Source: Planctomyces sp. (lineage in GTDB: Bacteria; Planctomycetota; Planctomycetia; Planctomycetales; Planctomycetaceae). From it: DNA of 64,000 nt. Position 1 is the first letter of the stretch, and each line of letters opens with the position of its first letter. The notes beneath the pieces are model-generated. The model had not been told where the DNA came from. It saw only the letters and a list, made by a program, of their open reading frames with translations, and did not search any database. Below are positions 33,038 to 41,408 of this stretch, piece by piece. The position numbers and the translations under genes are program-made. The stretch is from positions 620,001-684,000 of the forward strand of contig JAHBXW010000001.1 in NCBI GenBank assembly GCA_019636235.1, written 5' to 3'.

Positions 33038-34336
33038 TCACTCCGACTGCGATCCGATGGCCAGCCGCCGCAACAGTCCCACGACCGTCGCCCCCAGCAG
33101 GACGTACAGGATGCTGAACCCGATGAACAGTTCCGGCACCCCTGCCGCGGGCGTCACCGCGTCCGCCGTTCGCATGACCCCCTGAATGACCCACGGCTGA
33201 CGACCCACTTCCGTCACGAACCAGCCAGCCTCCAGTCCCACAAACCCCAGCGGCATGCCCAGCGCCAGCGACCACAGCAGCCGGCGCCGCGCGACCACGT
33301 CGCCTCCGCGGAACCAGGCCCACCAGTACCACCCGGACAGCGCCAGGAGCGCCATTCCCGAACCCACCATCGCCTGAAACGCCGCGTGCGTCAGTTCGAC
33401 ATTCGGCCATTCGCTCCGCGGGACCGCATCAAGCCCCGGAACCTCGGCGGCCGGATCGAACGTCGCCAGGTAACTCAGTCCGCCCGGAATCTCCAGCGCG
33501 TACCGCGTCTCGCCGGCCTCCGTGTCGGGCCAGCCGCCGATCCGCAGCGGAGCGTGCGTCTGCGTTTTGAACTGCCCTTCCATCGCCGCGAATTTCACCG
33601 GCTGCGTGCGGAACACATACTTCGCCAGCAGGTCCCCGCTGAGCGGCTGCAGCACCGCCGAAACCGCCCCCACGGCCATCGCCGCGACGAGCGCCGCACG
33701 CGTCGACTCGCTGCGGTCGCCGCGAAGCATCCGCAACGCGTACCAGCCCGCGACGGCGAAGGCCACGGCCAGGTAGCAGGCGAGCGTCGAGTGCCAGGCC
33801 ATGTAGAACCACAGCGGCTGCCGGAATATGGCGATCGGATCAGTCACCGACACCCGCGCTCCGTCCCACTCGAAGCCCACCGGCTGCTGCATCCAGGCGT
33901 TCACCCCCAAGACGAGGACGCCCGAGAGCATCCCGCTGACGGCGATGACGACGCCGCAGCCCCAGTGGGCCCGCGGGCTCATCCGGTCCCAGCCATACAA
34001 ATACAAACCGATGAAAATCGCCTCGACGAAGAAGGCGTAGCCCTCCAGCCCGAAGATGTGTCCGACGACCGCGCCCAGCAACTCCATGTACCGCGGCCAC
34101 AACAATCCGAGTTCGAGGGACAGGGCTGTTCCGGACACGGCCCCCACGGCGAACAGCAGCCCCGTCGTCTTGGCCCAGGTCTTCGCCAGCGCCTTGTAGT
34201 GCGGCCGGCCCGTCCGCAGGTACAGGCCCTCGACGATGACCATCAGCAACGGCAGGCCGATGCCGACGGCGGCGAACACCATGTGGAACGCCAGCGAGAC
34301 GGTCATCTGCAGGCGCGCGGCGATCAGGCTGTCCAT
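33038..34336 (-). CDS. cydA: Cytochrome bd ubiquinol oxidase subunit I
   Basis: 432 aa from the ATG at 34336, which has a GAGGA Shine-Dalgarno 6 bp away; an ATG at 34372 is possible but poorer. His18 (QMTVSLAFHMVFA) and His182 (YMAWHSTLACY) are heme ligands in the family, Glu98 and Glu105 lie in GLEGYAFFVEAIF, and GRQPWVIQG is the conserved late motif. The quinol-binding Q loop (KFAAMEGQFKTQTHAP) is of the short kind. Inner-membrane terminal oxidase, co-transcribed with cydB. No cydX or cydDC is seen nearby. Confidence 0.95.
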   Translation of the reverse strand: MDSLIAARLQMTVSLAFHMVFAAVGIGLPLLMVIVEGLYLRTGRPHYKALAKTWAKTTGLLFAVGAVSGTALSLELGLLWPRYMELLGAVVGHIFGLEGYAFFVEAIFIGLYLYGWDRMSPRAHWGCGVVIAVSGMLSGVLVLGVNAWMQQPVGFEWDGARVSVTDPIAIFRQPLWFYMAWHSTLACYLAVAFAVAGWYALRMLRGDRSESTRAALVAAMAVGAVSAVLQPLSGDLLAKYVFRTQPVKFAAMEGQFKTQTHAPLRIGGWPDTEAGETRYALEIPGGLSYLATFDPAAEVPGLDAVPRSEWPNVELTHAAFQAMVGSGMALLALSGWYWWAWFRGGDVVARRRLLWSLALGMPLGFVGLEAGWFVTEVGRQPWVIQGVMRTADAVTPAAGVPELFIGFSILYVLLGATVVGLLRRLAIGSQSE

Positions 34337-34529
34337 CGGTTCCTCAACGGCGGCGTCCGCGCCGTCCCGCATCCCACGTCGGACGCCTGACGGATTCTAT
34401 GACGCCGCGTCGCTGGCCCGGGACCTGAGACCGGAGATTCGCAATAGCGGGAGACGGCGCGGAAAGCTGCGCCCTTTCGCGTTGATCATTCAACCGAGGC
34501 ATTCGACGCGTCGCTCGACAGGTGGTCTG

Positions 34530-35165
34530 ATGCCGCCGAAGTCTTTCGAAGCGGGCACAATGTCACACACTTGGACTCCACACAGCCACTCTGAAGAGCT
34601 GCGCGAGCGGCTGACTGCCGCGCTTTCACTGGAGACCGCATTCTCTGCCACGGTCTTCCGGACATGCGGAATGGAATACGCCACGAAATTGGATGTGATC
34701 ACCGGCGCTGGATCGCGGAAATTCGGCGGGCGTTGGAATCCGCCTGCTCAGTTCTGTGCCGTCTATGCGGCCTTGGATGCCGAGACAGCATTTGGTGAAT
34801 CGATCACGACGGGCGACAAGTACGGAATCTCAGCCGCCATGCGGATGCCGCTGGTCACGGTGGCAATTCGCGCCGAGCTCTCCCGTATTTTGGATATTTC
34901 CGCTCCGCAGATTCGGAAGAAACTCGGCGTGACCATGGCCGCGATGACGAAAACCGATTGGAAAGCCGCCCAGAACAGAAATCAGGAGGCCTTCACCCAA
35001 CTGCTTGGACGGCTGGCCTTCGAAGTTGGCCTCGAAGGATTGATCGTGCCGTCGATCTACTCGAGAGGTCGCCAGAACTTGGTAGTCTTTCCGGAGCGGA
35101 TGCTGACGACCAGCCGTCTTGAAGTCGTCAACGGCGACATGCTGCCTGAAGGCCGGGGCGGCTAA
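34530..35165 (+). CDS. RES-domain toxin
   Basis: 211 aa from the ATG at 34530 (CAGGTGG upstream); an ATG at 34560 is possible. The RES pattern is visible: VFRTCG with Arg44, RKFGGRWNPPAQFCAVYAALDAETAFGES with Tyr79 and Glu90, then ILDIS and the closing IVPSIYSRGRQNLVVFPE. Studied RES toxins destroy cellular NAD+ by phosphorolysis. The matching antitoxin gene is on the opposite strand, and the two stop codons overlap. Base composition looks a bit less GC-rich than its neighbours, which suits a mobile toxin-antitoxin pair. Confidence 0.85.
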   Translation: MPPKSFEAGTMSHTWTPHSHSEELRERLTAALSLETAFSATVFRTCGMEYATKLDVITGAGSRKFGGRWNPPAQFCAVYAALDAETAFGESITTGDKYGISAAMRMPLVTVAIRAELSRILDISAPQIRKKLGVTMAAMTKTDWKAAQNRNQEAFTQLLGRLAFEVGLEGLIVPSIYSRGRQNLVVFPERMLTTSRLEVVNGDMLPEGRGG

Positions 35166-35578
35166 TTGGGCGCGCCCGACTCCAGTTCGAACACCATCCG
35201 CCACAGGCGATCCACTTCGCCTCGCTCAATCAGTTCGATCGGCTTGAAACCATCGAAGGCTTCGTTCGGCTGCTTCAGCCACGCGCCGATGAATTCCGCC
35301 TTGATCACGCGAGCCAGAGCGTCCCCGATCCGCGTCATTTCGAGCATCGTCTTCCGGCTCGCCTCGCTGAAGGGCTTGCCGCCTTCCCAGTCGGCGATGG
35401 CTCGCTCCGAGTAGCCGGTCGCCCGGGAGAAATCCTTCCGAGTCAATCCGAGACTTGTCCTGAGCGTCCCGATCGCGACGCCACCCGTTTGCACGACCGC
35501 AGCCCGAGCCAGAGTTTCTCGCGCCGGGGCCGACCCGGGCGCCTTGCGTGTTGACTTGCGGCGAGTTTTGAGTGCCAT
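35162..35578 (-). CDS. Xre/MbcA/ParS-type antitoxin of the RES toxin
   Basis: 138 aa from the ATG at 35578. After a basic arm, residues ~35-80 form an Xre-like HTH (IGTLRTSLGLTRKDFSRATGYSERAIADWEGGKPFSEASRK). The C-terminal part (WLKQPNEAFDGFKPIELIERGEVDRLWRMVFELESG) is the DUF2384 domain that covers the RES active site in known complexes. In typical loci the antitoxin precedes the toxin on the same strand; here it faces the toxin gene tail to tail. The frame also opens upstream to 35719, but the Met at 35578 best fits the family. Confidence 0.85.
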   Translation of the reverse strand: MALKTRRKSTRKAPGSAPARETLARAAVVQTGGVAIGTLRTSLGLTRKDFSRATGYSERAIADWEGGKPFSEASRKTMLEMTRIGDALARVIKAEFIGAWLKQPNEAFDGFKPIELIERGEVDRLWRMVFELESGAPN

Positions 35579-35939
35579 GACGTTGCCTCGAATCCTGTTG
35601 CTGTCCGAAGTATCGGTCATTTGCCGCAGAAGATCAAGCACATTCGCATGCAGTTTTTCATGTTCCTGGTTTTTGACGCCCGTCCAGCAACAGGCGGGCG
35701 CGCCGGGCGCCACTGTCAACCGGTCTCAGGTGAAGTGTGCCACTGGCTCCTCCACTGCCGATGTGGGATCATCGGCCGCTGGCCCTCAATGGGAAGGGGA
35801 GCGGCATGGGACATCGCAAACAGGTGGAGCGAGTTCACGAACCCGGGCATCTGCACGAATTCACCTTTCTGGTACGGCTGGGCGCCGGGCGCCACGAGGC
35901 GCTACGGCTCTGTGAGCCGTGGCGAATGGTGAAGGCGGC

Positions 35940-36126
35940 GCCGGGCGCCACGGGCGGATTGCCCGCCAGTGTGGCGTGTTGAACGCCCGACCCATGTGGT
36001 AGGGGAAGGTGTCCCATTGCGAATCGCGCCGATCGACGTACAGTGAGTGTGGTACCTGCGAGTGCACGGCTCGGCAGAGGCGTGCACCCAAGATCAGAGC
36101 CGTCCAACCGGGCCACCCCGCCCGGA
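35940..36126. repeat. Imperfect long direct repeat, copy 1
   Basis: About 187 bp, roughly four fifths identical by eye to 37298-37486. Shared landmarks: GTGTGGCGTGTTGAACGCCC, ATGTGGTAG, ACGTACAG, GCACGGCTCGGCAGAG and GTCCAACCGGGCC. The copies bracket the orphan membrane gene. Confidence 0.8.
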
Positions 36127-36181
36127 CTACCCACGATCCATGGCCTCAGGGAGCACCGTTTGACCACCACGCACATCGGCA

Positions 36182-36198
36182 CTGGCAGAGCCAGTGGA
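36182..36198. repeat. Short palindrome CACTGGC-aga-GCCAGTG
   Basis: Perfect 7-bp arms around three bases. A partial relative, GCCACTGGCTCCTCCACTGC, is near 35750. Likely a small dispersed repeat. Confidence 0.5.
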
Positions 36199-36444
36199 AC
36201 ACACCTCCGTTAACCCGACAGTGCCACCCCGCCGCACTGTATTTCGATGTTGGGTCCAACTCAGATCTCGGGAATTTTGGTGGCGATAACAAGTGATCCC
36301 CTTCGAATGACCCAGCCTTCAAAACCATCATGGAACATTCTTCGACTTTGCCCTACATTGCCGAAGGCCACCCAAGCGACCACACTCAAGACTAGAGCCA
36401 GGCATCGAACGATGTCGGAGCATCCGGTCGGCTCGGGGAGTCCC

Positions 36445-36522
36445 GTAGGGTGGGTCGAGACACGAGACCCACCGGAATTCCACCCTGCGATGGTGGGTCT
36501 GCGCAAGCTTGACCCACCCTAC
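36445..36522. repeat. 78-bp MITE-like element with 12-bp inverted ends
   Basis: The ends GTAGGGTGGGTC (36445-36456) and GACCCACCCTAC (36511-36522) are perfect inverted repeats. Inside lies a second pair, AGACCCACC (36465-36473) and GGTGGGTCT (36492-36500). No coding sequence. A TATAAA follows at 36528, 53 bp before the next gene, so the element may set its promoter context. Confidence 0.75.
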
Positions 36523-36580
36523 TTGAATATAAAAAGAGAGCACCTTTAAGAACTTTCACCGATGCGTGGGGGAGGCGGCG

Positions 36581-37273
36581 ATGAGCGAAATGGTGCGCAT
36601 TAACACATTGCGTGGGTATGAAGAAATACTCGGATTAGATCGCCGTGCCGAGCGTCCCGTGTTGCATCGAGCCGTCGCCGCCGTGGGGGCCTTTTACACA
36701 GCGAGTCGCGACAAGAGGATTGCCAGATTGCTCGCGACAATAGTGGCGGATGCGGAGTTGCCAAGGGATTTGAGGGCGTCGGCCTATATCAATATGTTAG
36801 AAGTGTTGTCTCACCCAATTGAAGAATTTCCAGTTGACTTGTCCGATTTTGATGTTGAACGGGACGCAAGATGGAAGATTGTTGAGAATGCGATGCAAGT
36901 TCACGTTGATCGCATCTCGCGATCGAATGCAGCGCGGCACGCCGTCCATTGGACTCTGGCGTTTGCGATCGCGTATGTCATCGCCTGGTCCGCAACGGCG
37001 ACAATCGGAATCAGCGCCGTGCGCATGAGCTACCAACTGAGACTTGAATCGCCGATTCCCCTCGACGGCGCCATCCGCGCAATCGACGGCGATGCACCGG
37101 CATGGTCGCCGTGCCCGTTCATTATTGTCGTACCGAAGTGGCGAGACGGCGGCCATCTACTGACGCTGGTGGATCGAGAGGAGTATTGGTATTCGACCTA
37201 TCATTCAGGAAACTTCTTCTGGGCTTTTGGATTCCACAAGAAGCTGTCCAGCCGGTTTATTGGAGCATCATGA
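36581..37273 (+). CDS. Orphan membrane protein, lower GC
   Basis: 230 aa; the ATG at 36581 follows GGGGGAGG. Residues 1-115 are helical and soluble (LHRAVAAVGAFYTASRDKRIARLLATIVADAELPRDLRASAYINMLEVL), which resembles HEAT-like or TPR-like repeats. Residues ~121-144 are a membrane segment (TLAFAIAYVIAWSATATIGI), followed by a region with YQLRLESPIPLDG and a Trp/Phe-rich end. Codon choice and base content are clearly richer in A and T than in neighbouring genes. It stands between two long direct repeats, so it may be an acquired cassette. No family recognised. Confidence 0.55.
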   Translation: MSEMVRINTLRGYEEILGLDRRAERPVLHRAVAAVGAFYTASRDKRIARLLATIVADAELPRDLRASAYINMLEVLSHPIEEFPVDLSDFDVERDARWKIVENAMQVHVDRISRSNAARHAVHWTLAFAIAYVIAWSATATIGISAVRMSYQLRLESPIPLDGAIRAIDGDAPAWSPCPFIIVVPKWRDGGHLLTLVDREEYWYSTYHSGNFFWAFGFHKKLSSRFIGAS

Positions 37274-37297
37274 TTGAGGCCTGCAAAGGCGCCAGCG

Positions 37298-37486
37298 CCA
37301 GGCGCCACGAGCGGCTTGCCCGCCCGTGTGGCGTGTTGAACGCCCAACCGATGTGGTAGCGGAAGATGTTCCGTTTCGAATCGATCCGAACAACGTACAG
37401 CGAGCGTGTTTGGTACGAGCGCACGGCTCGGCAGAGCCGTGGCACTCAGAATCCGAGGCGTCCAACCGGGCCTCCCCGCCTGAATC
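37298..37486. repeat. Imperfect long direct repeat, copy 2
   Basis: Same landmarks as 35940-36126, same orientation, starting about 25 bp after the orphan gene stop. It fills about half of the 370-bp gap before the phosphatase gene; the rest of that gap shows nothing clear. Confidence 0.8.
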
Positions 37487-37643
37487 AGGGGAAAGAGTCA
37501 GACTCCCGACTGTCGCCAAACAGCCGTCTCCATTCGATCAAGCTGGGACACGGTCCCAGTCTACGAAACTGACATTCGTCGAGATGCAGCGTCCGGAATT
37601 GGCCGCCGGACGCGTCAGCCATTCGCCGCCAGGTCGTCGGCAC

Positions 37644-38366
37644 TCAGTGCGCGGACCAGGTCGCCCCATCGGGAAACCGCATCGCCAGCAGCGCCCCTTG
37701 GTTGGAACAGTCGATCCCGAACGTCGACCCCCAAGCGAACGGCCGCACGACGCCATCGACGAACTTCGCATTCCCCCAGTGGCCATACACGACCCGGTCA
37801 GCTCCGCGATACGTCGACCACCAGTCGGAGCAGCCCCAGATCAGAATGGCTTCCAGTTCATCTTCCACGGGAATGTCGTCTCCCGACAGGCCCGCATGCG
37901 CTCCGACCACGTCCGGCGTGCGCACGTACGGCTTCAACCGGCGAAAGAACTCCCGGTGGCTGCTCGGCAGCGCCTCAATGAACCGCCCATAGGGCAACTC
38001 GACTCGGCGTTCAAACAGCTCCGGTCCGAGTTCCGACAACGCGCTCGTCAGGGCGTCCGCCGCCTCTTCACTGTAGCTCCGGACCGTGGCCAGCCCCTGC
38101 ATCCCGACCAGCCAGGAGTGCCGGCCGGGATCCTCGAGAGTCCACACCATGGCGGCCTCGTGGTTGCCCGTCAGAAATGTGACCCGCGCGGGAACCGATC
38201 GCTCGAACTCCAACAGCGTGTCGACCACTCCCCGGCTGTCCGCGCCGCGATCGATGTAGTCGCCCAGGAAGATCACGTCGTCGTCGGCCCCGGGCGTGAT
38301 CTGACTCAGGACGTTCCTGAGGAGGTCCGCACGGCCGTGAATGTCTCCGATGGCATAGGTCGCCAT
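37644..38366 (-). CDS. PPP-family metallophosphatase
   Basis: 240 aa. It has the three metal-binding signatures of the PPP family: GDIHGRADLL at the N-terminus, GDYIDRG (residues ~35-41) and GNHEAA (~66-71), plus the later His motifs GAHAGLSG and YGHWG. The closest described kin are the phage-lambda-type and ApaH-like Ser/Thr phosphatases. Such enzymes act on phosphoproteins or dinucleoside polyphosphates; the substrate here is unknown. The HAD-like gene lies 30 bp upstream on the same strand, so they may be one operon. Confidence 0.88.
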   Translation of the reverse strand: MATYAIGDIHGRADLLRNVLSQITPGADDDVIFLGDYIDRGADSRGVVDTLLEFERSVPARVTFLTGNHEAAMVWTLEDPGRHSWLVGMQGLATVRSYSEEAADALTSALSELGPELFERRVELPYGRFIEALPSSHREFFRRLKPYVRTPDVVGAHAGLSGDDIPVEDELEAILIWGCSDWWSTYRGADRVVYGHWGNAKFVDGVVRPFAWGSTFGIDCSNQGALLAMRFPDGATWSAH

Positions 38367-38396
38367 TTGGCCCGCTCCCGCTTGTTCGCCGACTCG

Positions 38397-39356
38397 TCAC
38401 ACCCCCAGCAACTGCGGCACGTGTTCCAGTTCGGTGATCAGCCGGTCCGGACGCGTCTGCGGGTCCTTGAGATCCTGCGACTGCACCTGACAGGTGTGCG
38501 CGTCCGCGGCGTACAACGCCGTTCGAAAGCCCTGGCTGCGGGCCACGGCCAGATCATCAATCAGCCGATGGCTGACGTACAACACCTGTGACGGCTCAAT
38601 CCCCAACTGGCGGTATTGCTCGGCCGCCACAGCGAACAGCGTTGGCGAGGGCTTCTTCACGCCGAAGTGAAACGACAGCGCCGTCAGTTCCGGCGAGATC
38701 AGCCCCGCCAGCCCCGCCGTCGGATCATCCTTCTGCAGCGCGTGCTGCAACTGCTTGAGGCTGAATGGCTGCGCGTCGTCGATCAGTCCCTGGCGCAGCC
38801 CGGCCTGGGCGACCCGGCGGAGCGTGGCCGTTCCGCCGGGGGCCATCCCGACCCCCTGCAGCATCGAATGGAAGAAGTAAGCGACCTTTACCGCCAGCTG
38901 CTCGGGCTCGCCGTAGAACGCGCGGTCGTACTCGTATTCGTTCCGCAGCAACCGGTCGATCAGCTTGAACCAGATCCGCGAGGAATCGACCTCGGGCACG
39001 TCCCCTTTGCGTTTGGTCGACGCCATCTGCAGCTCTTCGACGACCTTCCCGTACTGCTGCAGCATGTATTCCCAGGGCTGCCCCGGCTTGCGGGACATGC
39101 TGTTCCACATGTTGAATTCGTCGATCGTCTTCTGCAGGGCGACCTGCATGCGGAGCTGCTGGGGGTGGACGTGCCGCAGGGCGCCGTCATGGATGGTGAG
39201 CAGCGTGCCGTAGACGCACCAGGAGACGGCGCGGATATTCTCCAGCGGCTTGAGGGCCGGCGTGGCGTTCAGCGGCTTCTGAACCGGGGCCTTCGGCCAG
39301 ATCAGATTGGGCCGCGCGGCCAGCCACTCGATGTATTCCGAGAGTGATTTGCCCAT
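38397..39356 (-). CDS. HAD-like protein with Cys in place of the nucleophile Asp
   Basis: 319 aa. Residues ~42-53 read RAVSWCVYGTLL. In haloacid-dehalogenase enzymes this strand is hhhD-x-(D/Y)-GTL, so the nucleophile Asp is Cys47 here, and Tyr49 matches the dehalogenase-type second position. Motif III is present as GVKKPSPTLF (Lys), and motif IV as YVSHRLIDDLAVARSQGF. A large helical cap lies between (residues ~70-225). The Asp-to-Cys change should block ordinary phosphotransfer, so it may be a binding protein, or use other chemistry. It starts just before the iscA-like terminator. Confidence 0.7.
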   Translation of the reverse strand: MGKSLSEYIEWLAARPNLIWPKAPVQKPLNATPALKPLENIRAVSWCVYGTLLTIHDGALRHVHPQQLRMQVALQKTIDEFNMWNSMSRKPGQPWEYMLQQYGKVVEELQMASTKRKGDVPEVDSSRIWFKLIDRLLRNEYEYDRAFYGEPEQLAVKVAYFFHSMLQGVGMAPGGTATLRRVAQAGLRQGLIDDAQPFSLKQLQHALQKDDPTAGLAGLISPELTALSFHFGVKKPSPTLFAVAAEQYRQLGIEPSQVLYVSHRLIDDLAVARSQGFRTALYAADAHTCQVQSQDLKDPQTRPDRLITELEHVPQLLGV

Positions 39357-39362
39357 CCCACG

Positions 39363-39402
39363 AAATCAAAACGACCCCCGGACGGGCCAGCCGCCGAGGG
39401 TC
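39363..39402 (-). terminator. Rho-independent terminator after the IscA-like gene
   Basis: On the minus strand, 9-bp arms GACCCTCGG and CCGGGGGTC (with one G-T pair) are followed by GTTTTGATTT. It lies ~70 bp past the IscA-like stop and just before the HAD-like start, so it separates the two genes. Confidence 0.75.
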
Positions 39403-39472
39403 TTCCGGTGACGAGATATGCGCCGCGCCGCCCGGGGCCGCATCGCCCCGGGTCGCGGACGGTCTCTGCCGA

Positions 39473-39802
39473 TCAAACGGAGAAGCTGCTGCCGCAGCCG
39501 CAGGATCGGGTGACGTTCGGATTGGCGAACGTGAAGCCGCGGCGGTCGAGGCCGTCGTGAAAATCGACGATCGTGCCGTCAAGGTACAGATCGCTTTTCT
39601 TGTCGACGGCGACCTTCAGGCCATGCTGTTCGCTCACATGGTCCTTCGCGGCATCGGCCGATTCATCGAAGCTCAGACGGTACTGGAACCCGCTGCAGCC
39701 GCCCCCCGCGACGATGACCCGCAGGACGGTCGACTCCGACATATTCTGTTCCGCGATCACGCGCTTGACTTCGGCGACGGCCTTTTCGGACACCTTGACC
39801 AT
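39473..39802 (-). CDS. A-type iron-sulfur carrier (IscA/ErpA family)
   Basis: 109 aa from the ATG at 39802 (GGAGAAAG upstream). It has the three cluster-binding cysteines: one in [11 protein letters not shown] and the pair in RSCGCGSSF, the hallmark of the HesB/IscA/ErpA family. These proteins carry 2Fe-2S or 4Fe-4S clusters to target enzymes. I cannot separate IscA, ErpA and SufA by eye. No other isc or suf gene is near; nadA, an Fe-S enzyme, lies 178 bp upstream on the same strand and could be a client. Confidence 0.9.
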   Translation of the reverse strand: MVKVSEKAVAEVKRVIAEQNMSESTVLRVIVAGGGCSGFQYRLSFDESADAAKDHVSEQHGLKVAVDKKSDLYLDGTIVDFHDGLDRRGFTFANPNVTRSCGCGSSFSV

Positions 39803-39980
39803 TGCAGTCTTTCTCCAGAACCTCTTGCCAATAACGAAGTTTCCGAACGGCGGGCGCATGTGGCGCGCCGGGAGGAATCGAGGAATTATAACAACCTGCC
39901 GGTCTGCACAAGGGAGGATTTGGCCCGCGATACGGATCGTCGAACCGGATGCCGCTCTGCCGGCGGCCCCGCGCTCGCCG

Positions 39981-40988
39981 TCACTTCAGCAAACTCCGTT
40001 CGAGCACTTCCCGGGCGGCATCAAAGTGAGGCTGCCAAACGATTTCCGGACGGCCGTCCCGCAGGCAGTCTCGAACTTTCTGGAGCGTGTTGCGGGCCAT
40101 GTGCGGGCAGCGGTTGCAGGCGCAGGTCTCGCCGGTCGAGGCCATTATCCCCGGCACGGGGACATACGTGTGCTGCGGGGCGATCTTCTGCAGCGGATGG
40201 ATCATGTTGGCTTCGGTGGCCACGAGCAGCGTCGTCGGCTCGGCCCGGGCCGCCACGAACTGCCGCATTTTCTCAGTCCCGCCGATGAAGTCGGCGTGCT
40301 CGAGAATGTTCCGCGGGCACTCGGGATGGGCGATGACCAGGCTGCCCGGATTGTTCCGCTTCGCCCGCAGCAGGTCCTGAATTGAAAACACTTCGTGCAC
40401 CATGCACGACCCCGGCCAGAGGATCATCGGCCGGCCTGTGACCTCCACCAGGTAGCGCCCCAGGTGCTGGTCCGGGACGAACAGAATCTCCTTCTCCGCC
40501 GGGACGCGATCGATGATCTCGCGGGCGTTGCCGCTGGTCACGATCCAGTCGCAAAGGGCTTTGACGGCCGCCGTTGTGTTGATGTACGCGACGGTCTCGA
40601 ACGTCCGTCCTTCGGCTCGCAGCTGGTCCTGAAACAGCCTCAGTTCAGGCGCCGGGCAACTGTCGGCCAGCGAGCAACCGGCCAGCAGATCGGGCATCAG
40701 CACCCGCTTGGAAGGGTTCAGAATCTTGGCCGATTCCCCCATGAAGTGGACGCCGGCGAACACGATCGTCCCGGAAGCCACCTTCGTCGCCGCCCGGGCC
40801 AGCTGCAGGCTATCGCCGCTGACGTCCGCGACATCCTGAATTTCGCCGTCGACGTAGTAGTGCGCCAGGATCGTGGCGTCTTTCTCGACCTTGAGCCGGT
40901 CGATCTCGTCCATCAGGTCAAGCGGATCCTCCTCGATCGGCGTCGGGGCGCCGGGTTCGATGATGGGCAACTGCAGATCGGCGGGCAT
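39981..40988 (-). CDS. nadA: Quinolinate synthase
   Basis: 4Fe-4S enzyme of NAD biosynthesis, condensing iminoaspartate with dihydroxyacetone phosphate. Key stretches: [40 protein letters not shown], the first ligand in [24 protein letters not shown] for the second, and [14 protein letters not shown] for the third. [22 protein letters not shown] and [11 protein letters not shown] are also typical. At 335 aa it is the usual length. nadB and nadC are not in the window. Confidence 0.95.
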   Translation of the reverse strand: MPADLQLPIIEPGAPTPIEEDPLDLMDEIDRLKVEKDATILAHYYVDGEIQDVADVSGDSLQLARAATKVASGTIVFAGVHFMGESAKILNPSKRVLMPDLLAGCSLADSCPAPELRLFQDQLRAEGRTFETVAYINTTAAVKALCDWIVTSGNAREIIDRVPAEKEILFVPDQHLGRYLVEVTGRPMILWPGSCMVHEVFSIQDLLRAKRNNPGSLVIAHPECPRNILEHADFIGGTEKMRQFVAARAEPTTLLVATEANMIHPLQKIAPQHTYVPVPGIMASTGETCACNRCPHMARNTLQKVRDCLRDGRPEIVWQPHFDAAREVLERSLLK

Positions 40989-41408
40989 GTTCGAAAGTCC
41001 TCCGGTGGGATTATATCAGTTCTCGCGAGGAGCGTCGGGCAACGGCTCCACGGTTTCCCGGAGTGAGCGTCTTTGTTCCGGGGAACCGTTCCCCGAGGTC
41101 CGCTGGCGCCGTGACGGGGACCAGCCGGGCCGGCGAGCCAATTTCGCCGAGGAGAACTCGACCGGGCCGGGCCAGTCTTGGTAGACTTCGGTCTGCCGCT
41201 CAACGCGCCTGCACGCTTTGCGGGCGGATCGAGTGGATGCCCGTGGGTTAGCCGCCTGCCGCGGCCTTCGTCCGACGTCCGCAGGGACGTTGTGCGAAGC
41301 CGGTCGCGCGGCCGGGCTCCGCCGAGTCTGTCAGCCAACTTGGGAACGTTTCGTCCCCTGTCCGGTTCCCTCGGCGATCATTTCGTTCGACTTCCCGCCA
41401 CGCCTGTC
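40989..41408. other. Divergent intergenic region, nadA / tatC
   Basis: 420 bp between two divergent genes. The tatC frame is open through part of it (from 41178) but shows no similarity or Shine-Dalgarno. I find no convincing promoter, riboswitch or small gene. Confidence 0.4.

Larger units (their letters stand above)
35579..36580. other. Repeat-rich 1-kb gene-poor stretch
   Basis: No credible gene. It contains three copies of GCGCCGGGCGCCAC (35700, 35882, 35938), with a near copy at 37295, plus the first long direct repeat (35940-36126), a short palindrome at 36182 and a 78-bp inverted-repeat element at 36445. Open frames here are in conflict with one another and lack ribosome-binding sites. 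Confidence 0.6.

Noticed and set aside
32561-34390. 609-aa plus-strand frame opposite cydAB
   Set aside because: Gln/His/Arg-rich shadow of cydA and cydB.
35835-36182. Small minus-strand genes in the repeat region
   Set aside because: They follow the repeats, conflict with other frames and lack ribosome-binding sites; their likeness to frames near 37.3 kb only reflects the DNA repeat.
35700-37308. CRISPR array from repeated GCGCCGGGCGCCAC
   Set aside because: Only four copies at very uneven distances, self-complementary, with no spacer-like units and no cas genes.
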